From Spirochaetaceae bacterium (lineage in GTDB: Bacteria > Spirochaetota > Spirochaetia > Treponematales > Breznakiellaceae), in the NCBI GenBank assembly GCA_031255315.1, contig JAIRSS010000193.1:1-9594 (forward strand): a stretch of DNA of 9,594 bases, in the 5' to 3' direction. Of the stretch, positions 1 to 6,254 are shown piece after piece; position 1 is the first letter of the stretch; every line of letters begins with the position of its first letter. Below the pieces are notes generated by a model. It was not told the DNA's origin. It did not search any database and saw nothing but the letters and a program-made list of their open reading frames with translations. A program made the translations under genes and the position numbers.

Positions 1-312
1 CTTCGCTTCCGCCGCTCCGTCTATCTTGATAACCGGGGGAACCAGCCGTTTTTTTCGTTCCAGGGCCGCCTGAAACCCTTCTTCCACAAACCGCTTGCGG
101 ATGTTCCCGATAGACCGTAGGTTTGAGCCATAGGCGGCGGCTATGGCTCTGTCGGACCAGGATTCATTGGCGGGTCTCTCATCCAAGGCAAGCAGTATCT
201 GGGCATGGCGTATACGGTCGCCGGCGGTTCTCCCGTTTTTGATAAGTTTCTGCAACGTTTCCCGTTCTTCCGCGGTCAAGGTGACCCGGTATTTTATGTT
301 TGGCTTTAGCAT
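1..312 (-). CDS. IS630-family transposase, N-terminal part (partial)
   Basis: The minus frame is open from an ATG at 312 to the window edge, giving 104 codons and no C-terminus. The protein begins MLKPNIKYRVTLTAEER and continues with a basic helix-turn-helix region. Motifs typical of IS630 N-termini are visible: RIRHAQILLALDE at about residues 33-45, then SDRAIAAAYGSNLRSIGNIRKR, then RFVEEGFQAALERKKR at about 75-90. This region binds the element's ends. The catalytic DDE domain would lie in the missing part. The start is supported by a GGGAGG ribosome-binding site 5 bases upstream (318-323). Whether the complete gene is intact cannot be judged. Confidence 0.85.
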   Translation of the reverse strand, partial: MLKPNIKYRVTLTAEERETLQKLIKNGRTAGDRIRHAQILLALDERPANESWSDRAIAAAYGSNLRSIGNIRKRFVEEGFQAALERKKRLVPPVIKIDGAAEAK

Positions 313-329
313 AATTTCCTCCCGTTAGT

Positions 330-350
330 ATTATATCAGGAAAATCCTGA
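330..350 (-). promoter_or_regulatory. extended -10 promoter of the transposase with a palindrome in the spacer
   Basis: On the minus strand a perfect TATAAT (335-330) is preceded by TG one base away, an extended -10 element. No good -35 is present; the bases at the usual spacing read TTATCT. A perfect 6-bp inverted repeat with a 3-base loop, tcagga-aaa-tcctga (336-350), sits directly upstream of the -10. It could be an operator where the transposase or a host protein limits expression, but that is an inference. The start would be near 323, leaving a very short leader before the ATG at 312. Confidence 0.5.
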
Positions 351-413
351 ATAGATAAGTGCTTTTAGACTTCGGGGAGTACTAGGAGTTTGTTGCGCTT
401 CGCGCGTAAAATA

Positions 414-444
414 GTATAAATATTCATTTTATGAATATTTATAC
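414..444. repeat. perfect 14-bp AT-rich hairpin
   Basis: gtataaatattcat (414-427) and its exact complement (431-444) are separated by three T residues. The stem is almost entirely A+T, so it would be weak as an RNA terminator and more plausible as a protein-binding or cruciform-forming site. It lies inside the 387-600 inverted-repeat element. Confidence 0.75.
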
Positions 445-512
445 CTTGCAAACTCCAAAAGCATGCCCATTAATCGGGATTTTTTGCATGTATATACAAA
501 AAATCTACAAAT

Positions 513-538
513 GCACCAGGCTGCTGGCAGCCTGGTGC
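513..538. repeat. perfect 12-bp GC-rich hairpin
   Basis: gcaccaggctgc (513-524) and its exact complement (527-538) are separated by two bases. Read on the minus strand, a T6 run follows the stem after about ten bases, so it could act as a second, weaker terminator behind the one at 545-570. On the plus strand no T run follows. Confidence 0.7.
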
Positions 539-544
539 GAGGGT

Positions 545-570
545 AAAAAACCACCTCTAAGGCGGTTTTT
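545..570 (-). terminator. intrinsic terminator, minus strand
   Basis: Read on the minus strand the sequence is A5-CCGCC-TTAGA-GGTGG-T6: a 5-bp GC-rich stem (one G-U pair), extendable to 10 bp by the flanking A and T runs, with a 5-base loop. This is a classic Rho-independent terminator. It lies about 115 bases beyond the stop of the rubredoxin-linked gene at 684, the only minus-strand gene reading towards it, so it probably ends that transcript. It would also shield the region from read-through into the insertion sequence. Confidence 0.75.
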
Positions 571-683
571 GGTGGTTTTAAGCGCGAAGCGCAACAAACT
601 GCTTGATGCGTCTATTCAGCGCCCCCCGCTGTCCGCATACGCATTATGGACGTTCGTTGGGAAAGAAGGTGAAAAACGGGTTC

Positions 684-977
684 CTACAGCGTCATGGATC
701 GCTTAATATTCACGGGAAAGACCCCAAAAAGGCGGTCCAGGGGAGAGGCCGCGGTAAAAGAGGAGCCGGATGCTTTGTTGTAAGCCTGCACTACGGTTTG
801 GAGTTCCCCGGGATCTTTGGAGTACACTGCGGAAGAATAGGCGGCGCGGAAAAGACCTTTTTCCGCCAGTTCTGCGGTGGACAAGGAGCCATACCGTCGT
901 TTAGCCTGGCCGTCAACCACCGCCGAAGCGCCGTCATATCCTATAGTAAAGATGAAATCTTCTCTTGAGAGCATCAT
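684..977 (-). CDS. small protein of unknown function co-transcribed with rubredoxin
   Basis: This 97-residue frame starts with ATG at 977 (a second ATG follows at 974) and ends with TAG at 684. It begins only 4 bases after the rubredoxin stop. There is no strong ribosome-binding site, so translation is probably coupled to rubredoxin. No signal peptide or membrane segment is visible. The sequence looks like a real compact domain: FIFTIGYDGASAVVDGQAKR at about residues 8-27, YGSLSTAELAEKGLFRAAY, AVYSKDP and AYNKASG, ending in a tail containing LDRLFGVFP. It has no cysteines, so it is not a second metal centre. I do not recognise the family. Close linkage suggests a role tied to rubredoxin electron transfer or oxidative-stress defence, but this is inferred from position only. 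The frame is also open upstream over the end of rubredoxin (to 1055), which I regard as a shadow. Confidence 0.65.
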   Translation of the reverse strand: MMLSREDFIFTIGYDGASAVVDGQAKRRYGSLSTAELAEKGLFRAAYSSAVYSKDPGELQTVVQAYNKASGSSFTAASPLDRLFGVFPVNIKRSMTL

Positions 978-981
978 TACA

Positions 982-1143
982 TCACACTGCCGGAGAGAAG
1001 TCATCTTTCCCGACACCACAGGCCGGACAAACCCACCCGTCCGGGATTGATTCAAACGGGGTACCGGGAGCTATACCGCCGTCGGGGTCCCCTACAGCGG
1101 GATCGTACACATAGCCGCATATAGTACATACAAATTTTTTCAT
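982..1143 (-). CDS. rubredoxin
   Basis: This encodes a 53-residue protein, full length for a classical rubredoxin. The iron ligands are two Cys pairs: C6-x2-C9 followed by GYVYDP, and C39-x2-C42 in [14 protein letters not shown]. The conserved PDGW turn lies just before the second pair. The four cysteines hold one iron atom that shuttles single electrons in the cytoplasm. In anaerobes rubredoxin passes electrons to superoxide reductase, rubrerythrin or flavodiiron proteins; in Treponema pallidum it reduces the superoxide reductase neelaredoxin. The start ATG at 1143 has an AAGGAG site 6-7 bases upstream. It is the first gene of a two-gene unit, and a partner reductase is not in the window. 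Confidence 0.96.
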   Translation of the reverse strand: MKKFVCTICGYVYDPAVGDPDGGIAPGTPFESIPDGWVCPACGVGKDDFSPAV

Positions 1144-1213
1144 AATAAACTCCTTAAAACAGCTTGATAGATAGAGAATCTAAAAACGTACGGACAAGAT
1201 TCTCATGCATCAA

Positions 1214-1242
1214 ATTGTGATGAAAAAACCGGATCTTGTCAA
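1214..1242 (-). promoter_or_regulatory. sigma-70 type promoter for rubredoxin
   Basis: On the minus strand a perfect -35 box TTGACA (1242-1237) is followed after 17 bases by CACAAT (1219-1214), which matches four of six -10 positions. Transcription would start near 1207, giving a leader of about 64 bases. An 8-bp inverted repeat, gacaagat near 1192 and atcttgtc ending at 1240, brackets the -10 and overlaps the -35. It could be an operator, which is an inference. Confidence 0.6.
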
Positions 1243-1244
1243 AT

Positions 1245-1280
1245 GAGGCTGGTCAAAATTTTCAAATTTTGACCAGCCTC
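1245..1280. terminator. 36-bp near-perfect palindrome behind the TPR lipoprotein gene
   Basis: A 17-bp perfect stem (gaggctggtcaaaattt and its complement) has only two unpaired bases at the centre. It starts 6 bases after the TPR gene stop at 1287 and ends 2 bases before the -35 box of the rubredoxin promoter. The position fits a transcription terminator for the leftward operon. However, no clean T run follows on either strand, so it may instead protect mRNA 3' ends or be a dispersed repeat. Confidence 0.65.
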
Positions 1281-1286
1281 CCTATA

Positions 1287-3029
1287 TTACCCGCCGCCTA
1301 AAAGGGCGGAGTATTCGGAGGCGTAGCGTCTAAGCTGGGGATTATCCGGGGCCAGGGCTAGGGCTTGTTTTAGGTAGAATACCGCCCGGCTGTCGTCTCT
1401 ACGGCGGCGGTAGATTTCAAACATGGCGGTTAGGGCGTCAATGTTGCGGGGATCCTCAAATAAACTGGAACGAAGATCGTTCATCGCCGCGTCCTCGCTG
1501 GCGTACAGCCGGCTGCGAAGATAGTAATACCGGCCTTTAAGACTGCCGCCGGGGAGGGAAGAAAGCCGGCTTTCTATCAGGCCGCCGGCTTCCGCGTTAC
1601 GGCCTGTATCAATAAGGGCGGAGATGTAGGTGTTTATTCCTTCTTCGGAGGAGACATCCCGCTCGTAGAGTTCCTGGGCGGCCTGGAGCGCCGCGAAATT
1701 GTCGCCCAGGCCCCGTTCAACTTTGTAGGCGCTGAGGAGATCCGGGGAAGAACGCCGTTCTGCAAGAAGGCGGTCCAGGTAAGGCCGGGCTTCGTCCCAC
1801 GCTTCCCGGTGTATGACGTCTTGAAGCGCCAGGTTCACGACCAAAAGCGAGGGATTTTCGGCGGCCAGGAGGCGGTTCAGGAGTTCTTGGCCTTCAATCC
1901 GGTCTTCGGCACGGCTGGATTCCATGAGGAGGTGGGCGGCATAGACCGAGGCTTCATCATCGGAGGGATAGGTCCTCATGATGGAACGGAGGTAATTCAG
2001 CGCCGAATCCCGGTTGCGGTAACCCTCGGCCAGGACCCGCGCTCTGAGAAAGAGATAGAGCCGGTTATTGGGGTCCATAGCCCCCAAAAGGTCCAGGAGG
2101 GCCTGTGCCTGGAGAAATTGCCCCTGTTCCACGAGGACATGGGCCTGCATCAGGATGAACCGCCCGTCCTGGGCGTCCTGTTGGAGAACTTCAGCGATAA
2201 CCGGCTCGGCCCGGGACCAATTCCCGTTATTATAGTAGGCAACGGCCAACTGCCGTTTTATGGTCAGGTTATCCGGGTACTGAATAATAAGGTCCGAGAG
2301 CAGGCGTATGGCTTCCTCCCGGTTATTCTGAATTTCCAGGATCCGGGCAAGACCCATAACGGCGGGGTAGCAGTCCCCGGAAACGGCGCGGGCGTAGCGG
2401 TACTCTTCCTCCGCCGCGGCGAGAAGGCCGGAACGCTCGTAAATAAGCCCCAGGAAAAAGGGGGCCAGGACTGAATCTTTATTCAATGCACGCGCCCGGA
2501 TTAAATCCGCCCGGGCGGCGTCCAGCTTTTCGAGACGGGTTTCCTTGAGCAGCGCCAGAAAGGGAAGCGTATGTTCCAGGTAATCCTGGGAATTCCGAGC
2601 GGCGTATACGTAATTACCCCGTTCCGCCTCCCGGAGTATCCGGGTATAGGCATGGGCGGGAGGGCTTGTCCCAAGAGACTGGCTTTGCAGGGAAGGATAC
2701 ACCTTTTGAAGCAGGGTTATGGCGACGGTATTCATAAGCCGGCCAAATTCGGACTCCCCTAGATTTCTGTCGCGGATCACCTCCAGGGCCTTGAACAGGG
2801 ACGGGAAAGAGCCGTTCTCGACCAACCGGCGGATCTCCTCGGCAATGCCGCTCGAAACACGGGGAGAAGGCTGGCTGCCCGGAACCGCCAGTAAGGGAAC
2901 CTCCCGTACGCGCGGATTGGTTCCGCAGGAAAAAGCAAATCCGCAGAAGGCGAAGAGAAAAAAGATATGGATACAGGATAACCCTTGGCCGGAAAGAAGG
3001 CGGCGGCGGTTTTCTAGCGTACACGTCAC
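1287..3029 (-). CDS. large TPR-repeat lipoprotein
   Basis: This is a 580-residue protein. The start is GTG at 3029, which overlaps the upstream gene's TGA (GTGA), with a GAGG site about 11 bases before it. The N-terminus has basic residues (RRR at 8-10), a hydrophobic stretch (HIFFLFAFCGFAF) and a spirochete-style lipobox ending at Cys35 (FAFS-C). It should therefore be lipidated and anchored in the periplasm or outer membrane. Helical repeats of the tetratricopeptide type run from about residue 170 to the C-terminus. Clear units lie at about 187-218, 222-252, 257-284, 322-355 and 530-562, the last ending ALALAPDNPQL. Such repeats bind protein partners, so a scaffold or assembly role is likely; the partner is unknown. 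It is translationally coupled to the membrane protein upstream, so the two probably act together. The gene ends at a strong palindrome. Confidence 0.88.
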   Translation of the reverse strand: MTCTLENRRRLLSGQGLSCIHIFFLFAFCGFAFSCGTNPRVREVPLLAVPGSQPSPRVSSGIAEEIRRLVENGSFPSLFKALEVIRDRNLGESEFGRLMNTVAITLLQKVYPSLQSQSLGTSPPAHAYTRILREAERGNYVYAARNSQDYLEHTLPFLALLKETRLEKLDAARADLIRARALNKDSVLAPFFLGLIYERSGLLAAAEEEYRYARAVSGDCYPAVMGLARILEIQNNREEAIRLLSDLIIQYPDNLTIKRQLAVAYYNNGNWSRAEPVIAEVLQQDAQDGRFILMQAHVLVEQGQFLQAQALLDLLGAMDPNNRLYLFLRARVLAEGYRNRDSALNYLRSIMRTYPSDDEASVYAAHLLMESSRAEDRIEGQELLNRLLAAENPSLLVVNLALQDVIHREAWDEARPYLDRLLAERRSSPDLLSAYKVERGLGDNFAALQAAQELYERDVSSEEGINTYISALIDTGRNAEAGGLIESRLSSLPGGSLKGRYYYLRSRLYASEDAAMNDLRSSLFEDPRNIDALTAMFEIYRRRRDDSRAVFYLKQALALAPDNPQLRRYASEYSALLGGG

Positions 3030-3580
3030 GACCGGGTATCCTCAAGTTTACCTTTTGTACTCAAGGAAATTAAAACCAGGATAAGACCGGCCAGGACCAG
3101 CAGAAGGGGCCACCAGTTCAGCATGAATTGCTTGAAAGAGAAGGACACGATATCCAGTGAAAAGATCAAGAGTACGCAGCCTAAAATGATGAACGCCGCG
3201 GAAGGAACCAGATACCAGGGCCGGATCTTTCCGTAATGCCGCCAGCCTGCGGGTATCAGGGCAAGTCCGGCAAAGACTGAAAGAATAGGCCACCACTTTG
3301 TAAAGACCAGCGGCACTATTTTGAGGGCCGACAGGAAGAGAAAAAATCCCACGAGGAGAAAAAAAGCGGCGAAAAAGAGGTAAAGGGAACGTTTATTGAA
3401 TTTTACCGCTAAAGACGCGCATCCGGAACCAATAATAACAAAAAAGAAGGAACTTAAGACGGATATTCCGGATATTTCAGCCAGACTGCCCAAGAGAAAC
3501 CCACAACCCAAAAACATGAACAAAAGACCTAAGACAAAAATGATTCCAGCGGCTATTTTCTGAATTCTTCTGCGGCGCAT
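3026..3580 (-). CDS. six-helix membrane protein with duplicated LiaI/LiaF-type transmembrane motif
   Basis: I choose the ATG at 3580, giving 184 residues that begin MRRRRIQK and run straight into the first helix. A longer frame from 3631 would put 17 hydrophilic residues across the promoter and overlap the opposite gene. Hydrophobic helices lie at about 9-32, 38-58, 66-85, 97-112, 123-141 and 155-173. The pattern WWP-(I/L)L-x-V-x-AGL occurs twice, at about 96 and 156, and is typical of LiaI/LiaF-like transmembrane domains found in envelope-stress proteins. The second and third helix pairs look like an internal duplication (LKIVPLVF...WWPIL and LDIVSFSF...WWPLL, each ending GK). The cytoplasmic C-terminal domain of true LiaF is missing. 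Function is unknown; a role in envelope sensing or organisation is an inference. The gene overlaps the TPR lipoprotein by 4 bases. Confidence 0.82.
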   Translation of the reverse strand: MRRRRIQKIAAGIIFVLGLLFMFLGCGFLLGSLAEISGISVLSSFFFVIIGSGCASLAVKFNKRSLYLFFAAFFLLVGFFLFLSALKIVPLVFTKWWPILSVFAGLALIPAGWRHYGKIRPWYLVPSAAFIILGCVLLIFSLDIVSFSFKQFMLNWWPLLLVLAGLILVLISLSTKGKLEDTRS

Positions 3581-3587
3581 ATTCAAT

Positions 3588-3617
3588 AATATACTGCGCC
3601 GGGCCTTCTCTTGCCAA
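3588..3617 (-). promoter_or_regulatory. leftward promoter of the membrane protein/TPR operon
   Basis: On the minus strand TTGGCA (3617-3612), 5 of 6 matches to the -35 consensus, is separated by 18 bases from TATATT (3593-3588), 5 of 6 at -10. Start of transcription is expected near 3581, one base before the ATG at 3580, so the mRNA may have essentially no leader. The -35 box overlaps that of the rightward promoter. Confidence 0.6.
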
Positions 3618-3639
3618 TGGGCATACCGCATGATAAAAT
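3611..3639 (+). promoter_or_regulatory. rightward promoter of the lipoprotein/transglycosylase operon
   Basis: TTGCCA (3611-3616), 5 of 6 at -35, is followed after 17 bases by TAAAAT (3634-3639), 5 of 6 at -10. Transcription should begin near 3646, next to the GTG start at 3647. It shares its -35 bases with the leftward promoter on the opposite strand, so polymerase or a regulator bound here would affect both operons. Confidence 0.65.
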
Positions 3640-3646
3640 AACTCTC

Positions 3647-4801
3647 GTGAAAAATGACAAAAACCGCTGGTTGTCCGGGACGGCGGCCGTGAGCTTTTTA
3701 GCCGTCTTGTACATCCCGGTATTTTTTTCCGGTTGTAAGGATATAGGAACAGGTATCGAGGACAATGTTTCGGAAGAACGCCCGGCCGGGCTGGAGGATT
3801 CCGTCCGGGGGAGGTTTTCCCGCTATGATTCGTATTATATAACCGGAAACACGCATCAACGGGAAATTTTTCAGGACCTTTTCACGCTTTTGAGAATTGA
3901 CGGGCGGAACGGCGAGGTTCAATTCCCGGTGGTACAGGAAATCGCCATGGAATATGCGCGGCAAAAAGAATATGGACGGCTCATCAATTTTCTCAATTCC
4001 TGGATATCGGAAAATCCGGAGGATCCCTACAGCGCCTATTACTACCTTATAATTGCTTTCGCGTATATCCAGGAGGAAGCCCACCCGGTAGCGGCCCTTT
4101 ATTTCGATCGTATCATAAAAAACCACCCGGATCTTACCGTTCGGGGAGAATCAATCCATTTTATCGCCTTAAACCGGCTTATTTCCTTAGTAACCAACCC
4201 GGAACAACTCATAGGGTATTACGAAGCGCTGATCTCCCGGTTTCCCGACAAGGTTGATTTGGGCCGCGCCTACTTCATGCTGGGGCGGGCTTGCGAACAG
4301 ACCGGCGATTGGAACGGCGCCATTCAAGCCTACACCAAATTCCTTCCATATTATGGTACGATAATTCCGGGGTTTCCCAACGCGTACACCTATGCGAAAC
4401 AGCTTGTTGATTTCAACAATTCTCCCAAGGATTGGACGTTTGAAAGCCTGAACGCCTTGCTCGACGCCGTCAAATCCGCGTTAGATACGGGAAACAGCGT
4501 CAGACTCAGACAGTTCCCGGCGAAGGTGAATTTCTTTGCCCGTTCCTGGGAACAGGAAGACGAGGATAACACGGGCATGGCCGAATTTAACCTTTCTGAT
4601 TTCATGCGGGGAAACCGCATCCGCTATGCGGCGCAGTTGGATTCCGAATCCAACGCTAACGAGGCGTTTTGGCGCACCTGGGGCTGGTCCCGGTATATTT
4701 CGGTCTGGTATTTTTATTTCAGGAAGATATATTTTCCCCCGAACCCGGAGATTCATGGTCGCTGGGAATGGGCGGGGATTTATTATGGAGAAAAATTTTG
4801 A
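3647..4801 (+). CDS. TPR-like lipoprotein, first gene of the transglycosylase operon
   Basis: From the GTG at 3647 the product has 384 residues. In-frame TTG (3611) and ATG (3617) starts exist, but they lie inside the promoter and lack ribosome-binding sites. The N-terminus is a lipoprotein signal: KNDKNRW, a hydrophobic core, then FFSG-C with the lipidated cysteine at about residue 30. Residues 60-240 are helical. TPR-like units appear at about 125-160 (AYYYLIIAFAYIQEE...ALYFDRIIKNHPD) and 204-236 (LGRAYFMLGRACEQTGDWNGAIQAYTKF). The last ~125 residues form a separate domain rich in aromatics (FWRTWGWSRYISVWYFYF) and ending GRWEWAGIYYGEKF, which I cannot name. No ribosome-binding site precedes the GTG, in line with leaderless translation. 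The stop overlaps the next start by one base, so it is probably a periplasmic partner of the transglycosylase. Confidence 0.82.
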   Translation: MKNDKNRWLSGTAAVSFLAVLYIPVFFSGCKDIGTGIEDNVSEERPAGLEDSVRGRFSRYDSYYITGNTHQREIFQDLFTLLRIDGRNGEVQFPVVQEIAMEYARQKEYGRLINFLNSWISENPEDPYSAYYYLIIAFAYIQEEAHPVAALYFDRIIKNHPDLTVRGESIHFIALNRLISLVTNPEQLIGYYEALISRFPDKVDLGRAYFMLGRACEQTGDWNGAIQAYTKFLPYYGTIIPGFPNAYTYAKQLVDFNNSPKDWTFESLNALLDAVKSALDTGNSVRLRQFPAKVNFFARSWEQEDEDNTGMAEFNLSDFMRGNRIRYAAQLDSESNANEAFWRTWGWSRYISVWYFYFRKIYFPPNPEIHGRWEWAGIYYGEKF

Positions 4802-6228
4802 TGAATCCTTTACCGGTACCGGCGAAGTTGAAACACGGCGCGGCAGGCGTTTTTTCGCCGCGGCGGTTTATTGCCGCGCTGCTTCTGGCGGCAAACACGG
4901 CTTGGGGAGCGGAACAAGCGGTCTCAGAACAGACGGCGGGGGAAATATCCGCCGCTTTGGAAGCGGAAAATACTCAGGAAGCGGGGGAATTTATTGACCC
5001 GGGGCGGCCCGTGCGTCAGGTACGGTCCAGAGAAGCGGACGAGATTGAACGGCTGCCTTTTGGGGTTCTTTCCGGGACGGCCTTTACGCCGATGATACCG
5101 GGATTGGACCATCCCCTTACCCAGCGGTATATACGGCAATACACCAGCCCCGGCGGGCTTTCCTGGCTTAAACAGGTCATGACCCGGGGAGAACCGTATC
5201 TGGCCTTTATACGCCGGGAAATTGAGGAGCGGGGGCTGCCCCCGGAACTCTTATACCTGCCGGTGATTGAATCCGCCTTTCTGCCCACCGCCAGAAGTTC
5301 ATCCGGGGCTGCGGGGCTGTGGCAGTTTATGAAGAACAGTATAATCCCATTCGATATGAAGGTTACTGAGTGGGTGGACGAGCGGATGGATTTCTGGAAG
5401 TCTACCCAGGGCGCCCTCAGCAAGCTGGAAGATAATTTTAGACAGCTTCAAGATTGGGCCTTGGCATTGGCGGCGTACAACGCGGGACTCGGGGCGGTCA
5501 ACCGGATCATTAGCCGGACGGGAATTAAAGATTACTGGGAACTTTCGGATAAGAAGTACTTCAAAACTGAAACTACGCACTATATCCCCAAGCTCTTGGC
5601 GGTGGCGGCCGTCGTTTCCGACCCCCGGCGTTACGGCTTTGAAGCGTTCTGGCCGGAAGACCCGCAATGGACGAGGGTTCCGGTAGATCGTCCGGCGGAC
5701 CTGGAAATCCTGGCGGAAGCGGCGGGGATAGATAGGGAAATCCTGAAAGCCGCCAACCAGGAGCTTTATTACGGCGTTACCCCGCCGGGTACGGGATATT
5801 CGCTTAAGGTACGGGCCGTTGATGCGGAAGCCCTGCGGGAAGTCCTCGCCCAGACGGATATGCCCCTTATACGGTATCACTTTCATACTATCCAATACGG
5901 AGACACCCTTTCGGAATTGGCCGCACATTACGGGGTATCTGTTCTTCAAATTACCGAAGCCAACCGGAATCTCAGGGAGCGGTACTTGCAAATAGGGCAG
6001 CGCATTCGTATACCCGCCGTCAGAGATGTTGGACCGTATCGGAAGGCTGGTTTTACGGCTGTGGAGGCCTCCCTTTTTACGGGGACCCATTTGGTGAAAC
6101 AGGGAGAAACCCTTTGGTCCATAGCGCTGGCCTACAACGTGGACCCTGAAACGCTGGCGGCTGCCAATGGGATAAGCCTGGAAGAGACGCTGCGTGTGGG
6201 AAGAAGCCTGAAAACGCCGATAAAGTAA
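4801..6228 (+). CDS. MltD-type membrane-associated lytic murein transglycosylase with two LysM domains
   Basis: The product has 475 residues from the ATG at 4801, which overlaps the previous TGA (TGATG) and has a GGAG site 10 bases upstream. A cleavable signal peptide (RRFIAALLLAANTAWGA) ends near residue 37. The GH23 lytic transglycosylase domain spans about 120-270. The catalytic Glu is at 157 in PVIESAF, followed by SSGAAGLWQFM, WVDERMDFWKST at about 191-202, LALAAYNAG at 221-229 and ETTHYIPKLLA at 257-267. Two LysM peptidoglycan-binding domains follow, at about 359-405 (YGDTLSELAAHYGVS) and 429-473 (QGETLWSIALAYNVD). The enzyme cleaves the glycan strand between MurNAc and GlcNAc with formation of a 1,6-anhydro end. 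Size and layout match Escherichia coli MltD. Small deviations are MKNSI instead of the usual MP-x-TA, and DF instead of DP before KST. No lipobox is seen, so membrane attachment may depend on partners such as the lipoprotein encoded just upstream. Confidence 0.93.
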   Translation: MNPLPVPAKLKHGAAGVFSPRRFIAALLLAANTAWGAEQAVSEQTAGEISAALEAENTQEAGEFIDPGRPVRQVRSREADEIERLPFGVLSGTAFTPMIPGLDHPLTQRYIRQYTSPGGLSWLKQVMTRGEPYLAFIRREIEERGLPPELLYLPVIESAFLPTARSSSGAAGLWQFMKNSIIPFDMKVTEWVDERMDFWKSTQGALSKLEDNFRQLQDWALALAAYNAGLGAVNRIISRTGIKDYWELSDKKYFKTETTHYIPKLLAVAAVVSDPRRYGFEAFWPEDPQWTRVPVDRPADLEILAEAAGIDREILKAANQELYYGVTPPGTGYSLKVRAVDAEALREVLAQTDMPLIRYHFHTIQYGDTLSELAAHYGVSVLQITEANRNLRERYLQIGQRIRIPAVRDVGPYRKAGFTAVEASLFTGTHLVKQGETLWSIALAYNVDPETLAAANGISLEETLRVGRSLKTPIK

Positions 6229-6254
6229 TACAGGGGGAAAAGGGTACACTGGAC

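Larger units (their letters stand above)
1..383 (-). mobile_element. right part of an IS630-type insertion sequence, continuing off the left edge
   Basis: The transposase start, its promoter and the bases up to about 383 probably form one end of an IS630/Tc1-type element. These elements insert at TA dinucleotides and have short terminal inverted repeats. A TA lies in the tract ending near 384, just before the unrelated inverted repeat that starts at 387. The other end is outside the window, so neither the terminal repeat nor the exact boundary can be confirmed. The extent is therefore an inference from the transposase position and the change of sequence character. Confidence 0.4.
387..600. 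repeat. 214-bp gene-free element bounded by 25-bp inverted repeats
   Basis: Positions 387-411 and 576-600 are reverse complements at 24 of 25 bases; the one mismatch lies in the AAAA-proximal part. Each arm also contains a small internal hairpin (gcgc-ttc-gcgc and gcgc-gaa-gcgc). The enclosed 164 bases carry two further perfect hairpins and a minus-strand terminator, listed separately. I see no credible gene between 313 and 683: the open frames there are short, without ribosome-binding sites, and run through the palindromes. No target-site duplication is evident. It could be a non-autonomous MITE-like element, the remains of an insertion, or a structured intergenic repeat. Copies elsewhere in the genome would decide. 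Confidence 0.7.

Noticed and set aside
143..328. plus-strand frame opposite the transposase
   Set aside because: It is the antisense shadow of a recognisable IS630 N-terminus.
592..663. integron attC-like site (AAC...GTT ends with imperfect internal pairing)
   Set aside because: Only the AAC and GTT cores fit. The flanking bases of the two ends do not pair as R'/R'' boxes should, and there is no cassette series or integrase nearby.
431..706. 91-residue plus-strand open frame
   Set aside because: It starts inside a perfect hairpin, runs through the terminator and inverted repeat, has no ribosome-binding site and shows no domain pattern.
978..1055. frameshift fusion of rubredoxin with the following small gene
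   Set aside because: Rubredoxin ends at the expected length after KDDFSPAV, and the next gene has its own ATG 4 bases later. No slippery sequence is evident.
1809..2474. 221-residue plus-strand frame within the TPR lipoprotein gene
   Set aside because: It is antisense to a gene with a lipoprotein signal and regular TPR spacing, and its product shows no coherent motifs.
3581..3646. longer N-termini for the two divergent genes (starts at 3631 minus, 3611 or 3617 plus)
   Set aside because: They would make the genes overlap head-to-head across two good promoters, and they add residues before a membrane helix and a lipoprotein signal peptide.
5299..6249. 316-residue minus-strand frame opposite the transglycosylase
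   Set aside because: It is long because of GC-rich codon use in the real gene. The plus strand carries clear GH23 and LysM motifs; the minus product has no recognisable features.
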